Made by a program: the position numbers and the translations under genes. From positions 1 through 39,496 of the forward strand of contig JABDOZ010000180.1 of NCBI GenBank assembly GCA_013043005.1: a stretch of 39,496 nucleotides of DNA, written 5' to 3'. The notes beneath the pieces are model-generated. The model worked only from the letters and a program-made list of their open reading frames with translations. It searched no databases and was not told where the DNA came from. The first letter of the stretch is position 1, and each line of letters starts with the position of its first letter. Positions 37,916 through 39,496 of this stretch are shown here, piece after piece. Origin of the DNA: Flavobacteriaceae bacterium (GTDB lineage Bacteria > Bacteroidota > Bacteroidia > Flavobacteriales > Flavobacteriaceae).

Positions 37916-38643
37916 TTACTTAAATTATATTCCAAAATAAAGTTTAACCCTTCCAACAAGAAATTAGAGTTCGCAAATATGGTACTTTTTAATTGGTTAG
38001 ACAAAAAATCAGCGTCTCCACCTGTTAAAATAACTGTTAATTCTTTAAATTCTTCGCTATATTTAGTGACAACACCATTTATTTCAAGTAAAACTCCAAA
38101 AATAATACCTGAATGTATGGATTCGTCTGTTGTAGTGCCTGTAATATCCTCTGGTAGTTTGGTATCTAATAACGGTAAATTAGCAGTCAAATTATTTAAA
38201 GACTGATACCGCTGTCTTATACCAGGAGAAATGGCACCTCCTAAATACTCATTTTTATTGTTTATAAAATCATAAGTAATGCATGTCCCCGCATCGATAA
38301 TTAAAACATTTCTCGTTGAATAATTTTGGACCGCACTGCTTACCAGAGCAATTCTATCAACACCGAGTGTTTTTGGAGATTTGTATAAATTTTTAAAAGG
38401 TAGTTTGCAATTAGCATCCAGAACCAATAGTTGAACTTTTAACCGAATTTTATCTAACAATGATGCTTTAACTTTCCCAACTGAAGATATTACAGACTTG
38501 TCAATTTGTGGAAATTTTTTCAGCAGTTTATTAACGGAAGATATAATTCTTGAGGGCTTGATTGTTTCTTTAATGACCAAATAATTTTTATCAAAAACGG
38601 CTAGTTTAACATTTGTATTTCCTACATCAATTATTAGGTTCAT
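37912..38643 (-). CDS. coaX: Type III pantothenate kinase
   Basis: MNLIIDVGNTNVKLAVFD, KTLGVDRIALVSSA, NVLIIDAGTCITYDFIN, YLGGAISPGIRQRYQSL, VILTGGDA. Confidence 0.95.
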   Translation of the reverse strand: MNLIIDVGNTNVKLAVFDKNYLVIKETIKPSRIISSVNKLLKKFPQIDKSVISSVGKVKASLLDKIRLKVQLLVLDANCKLPFKNLYKSPKTLGVDRIALVSSAVQNYSTRNVLIIDAGTCITYDFINNKNEYLGGAISPGIRQRYQSLNNLTANLPLLDTKLPEDITGTTTDESIHSGIIFGVLLEINGVVTKYSEEFKELTVILTGGDADFLSNQLKSTIFANSNFLLEGLNFILEYNLSK

Positions 38644-38717
38644 TTCTCACAGAATTGGCGTAAATTTACAAAATGAGCTGCAATTTTTGTCCTCATAAAG
38701 GAATTTATATTTATGGC

Positions 38718-38754
38718 GAATTGTATCTGATAATTTTGTAAAAATATACAATTC
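38718..38754. repeat. 9-bp inverted repeat in the coaX/tRNA-Phe intergenic region
   Basis: GAATTGTAT (38718-38726) and ATACAATTC (38746-38754), 19-bp spacer. Confidence 0.5.
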
Positions 38755-38783
38755 CAGATGAAACCATTTTTATTTGGTTTTGT

Positions 38784-38814
38784 TTTGAGGATAATAAAAA
38801 TGAATATATATTTG
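38784..38814 (+). promoter_or_regulatory. Bacteroidota-type promoter driving tRNA-Phe
   Basis: TTTG (38784-38787), N19, TATATTTG (38807-38814); exact match to TTTG-N19-TAnnTTTG. Confidence 0.75.
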
Positions 38815-38867
38815 CACCTGCCTGCGGCAAGCTTGACTGCAATCTCGATAGATATTGAGAAGCAACC

Positions 38868-38940
<73 letters not shown>

Positions 38941-38950
38941 CATAAAGCAC

Positions 38951-38978
38951 AAAACCCGTTCGAAAGAGCGGGTTTTTT
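38951..38978 (+). terminator. Intrinsic terminator downstream of tRNA-Phe
   Basis: AAAACCCGTTC-GAAA-GAGCGGGTTTT then TT; 11-bp stem with one G-T wobble and a GNRA loop. Confidence 0.85.
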
Positions 38979-39116
38979 ATTTATAAAGGCGTGGGAAGAT
39001 TGCTTACCAAAACTTAAGTAAATGTAAAAACGGCTAACGTTGTTAGCCGGGTTGTATTTTCAATAGTTAGACCAAAGGAACACAATGCGCAGCTGAGTAT
39101 CTCCTAGTGGTGCCAC

Positions 39117-39150
39117 AAAAAATCCTTAACGATTTGTTTAAGATTTTTTT
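39117..39150 (+). terminator. Second intrinsic terminator-like hairpin
   Basis: AAAAAATCcTTAA-CGATTTGT-TTAAGATTTTTTT; stem with one bulge and a T run. Confidence 0.6.
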
Positions 39151-39175
39151 TGTTTCATTTCAATTAAAAGAACAA

Positions 39176-39445
39176 CTATCCTGATCTTGTTTCCATCTTT
39201 CCGAGAAAGTTCAGCACCAGAACTAAAAGACTTATCAGAATAAAAATGATTCCAATTACATTCCAGTTGTCTTCAATATTTTTAAAAATACCATAAAATA
39301 AAAAATAGAACCCATAGAAGTACCAGAACATCTTTCTAATTTTCGATTTGGTTTTTACAGATAACTTTTCTGCTCGAAGTGAGAAAAAGTGAGCTATCAA
39401 CACTAAACCAAAAATCGCAATCATGATAAACATCCCTTCTTCCAT
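39176..39445 (-). CDS. Small hypothetical membrane protein
   Basis: 89-aa ORF with three hydrophobic segments (MFIMIAIFGLVLIAHFFSL, FWYFYGFYFLFYGIF, IGIIFILISLLVLVLNFLG). Confidence 0.55.
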   Translation of the reverse strand: MEEGMFIMIAIFGLVLIAHFFSLRAEKLSVKTKSKIRKMFWYFYGFYFLFYGIFKNIEDNWNVIGIIFILISLLVLVLNFLGKMETRSG

Positions 39446-39496
39446 CTTTCAAAATTAGTGTTTTTATTGAAACAACAATTATTATAACTCGACCTC

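Noticed and set aside
39031-39049. CGGCTAAC-GTT-GTTAGCCG as a possible integron attC-like site
   Set aside because: It does not fit the RYYYAAC/GTTRRRY core pattern, and no integrase or cassette structure is present.

Overview
The window is a gene-dense, low-GC chromosomal segment with the gene content and promoter style of a Bacteroidota (Flavobacteriaceae-like) genome. Most of it is housekeeping: purH; the mreB-mreC-mreD-mrdA(PBP2)-rodA elongasome operon; prc; surE and lpxB; an NlpC/P60 lipoprotein and a ComEC-like protein; three POT peptide transporters beside a DPP-IV-like S9 peptidase; class II HMG-CoA reductase with a GYDIA-type GHMP kinase; a SurA/PpiD-like PPIase; a CNNM/CorC protein; LptC; a TPR protein; an outer-membrane protein; coaX; and tRNA-Phe(GAA). 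More accessory content at the left edge is an exosortase F (XrtF) pair, a HYC_CC_PP-type Cys-rich protein, the 5' end of a TonB-receptor-like gene (TTG start, missed by the ORF track), and two tandem MacB-like permeases. I found no CRISPR array, transposase, prophage or obvious defence system, and I cannot claim a wholly new system. The most striking unexplained signals are small. They are: a perfect 14-bp hairpin followed by a T run inside the signal-peptide codons of lptC; an 11-bp inverted repeat bracketing the predicted prc promoter; a U-U mismatch in the T-stem of tRNA-Phe; a tRNA-3'-end-like relic between two terminators downstream of it; and a 79-aa basic tail on the DPP-IV-like peptidase. 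All calls come from reading sequence and motifs; no database search was run.
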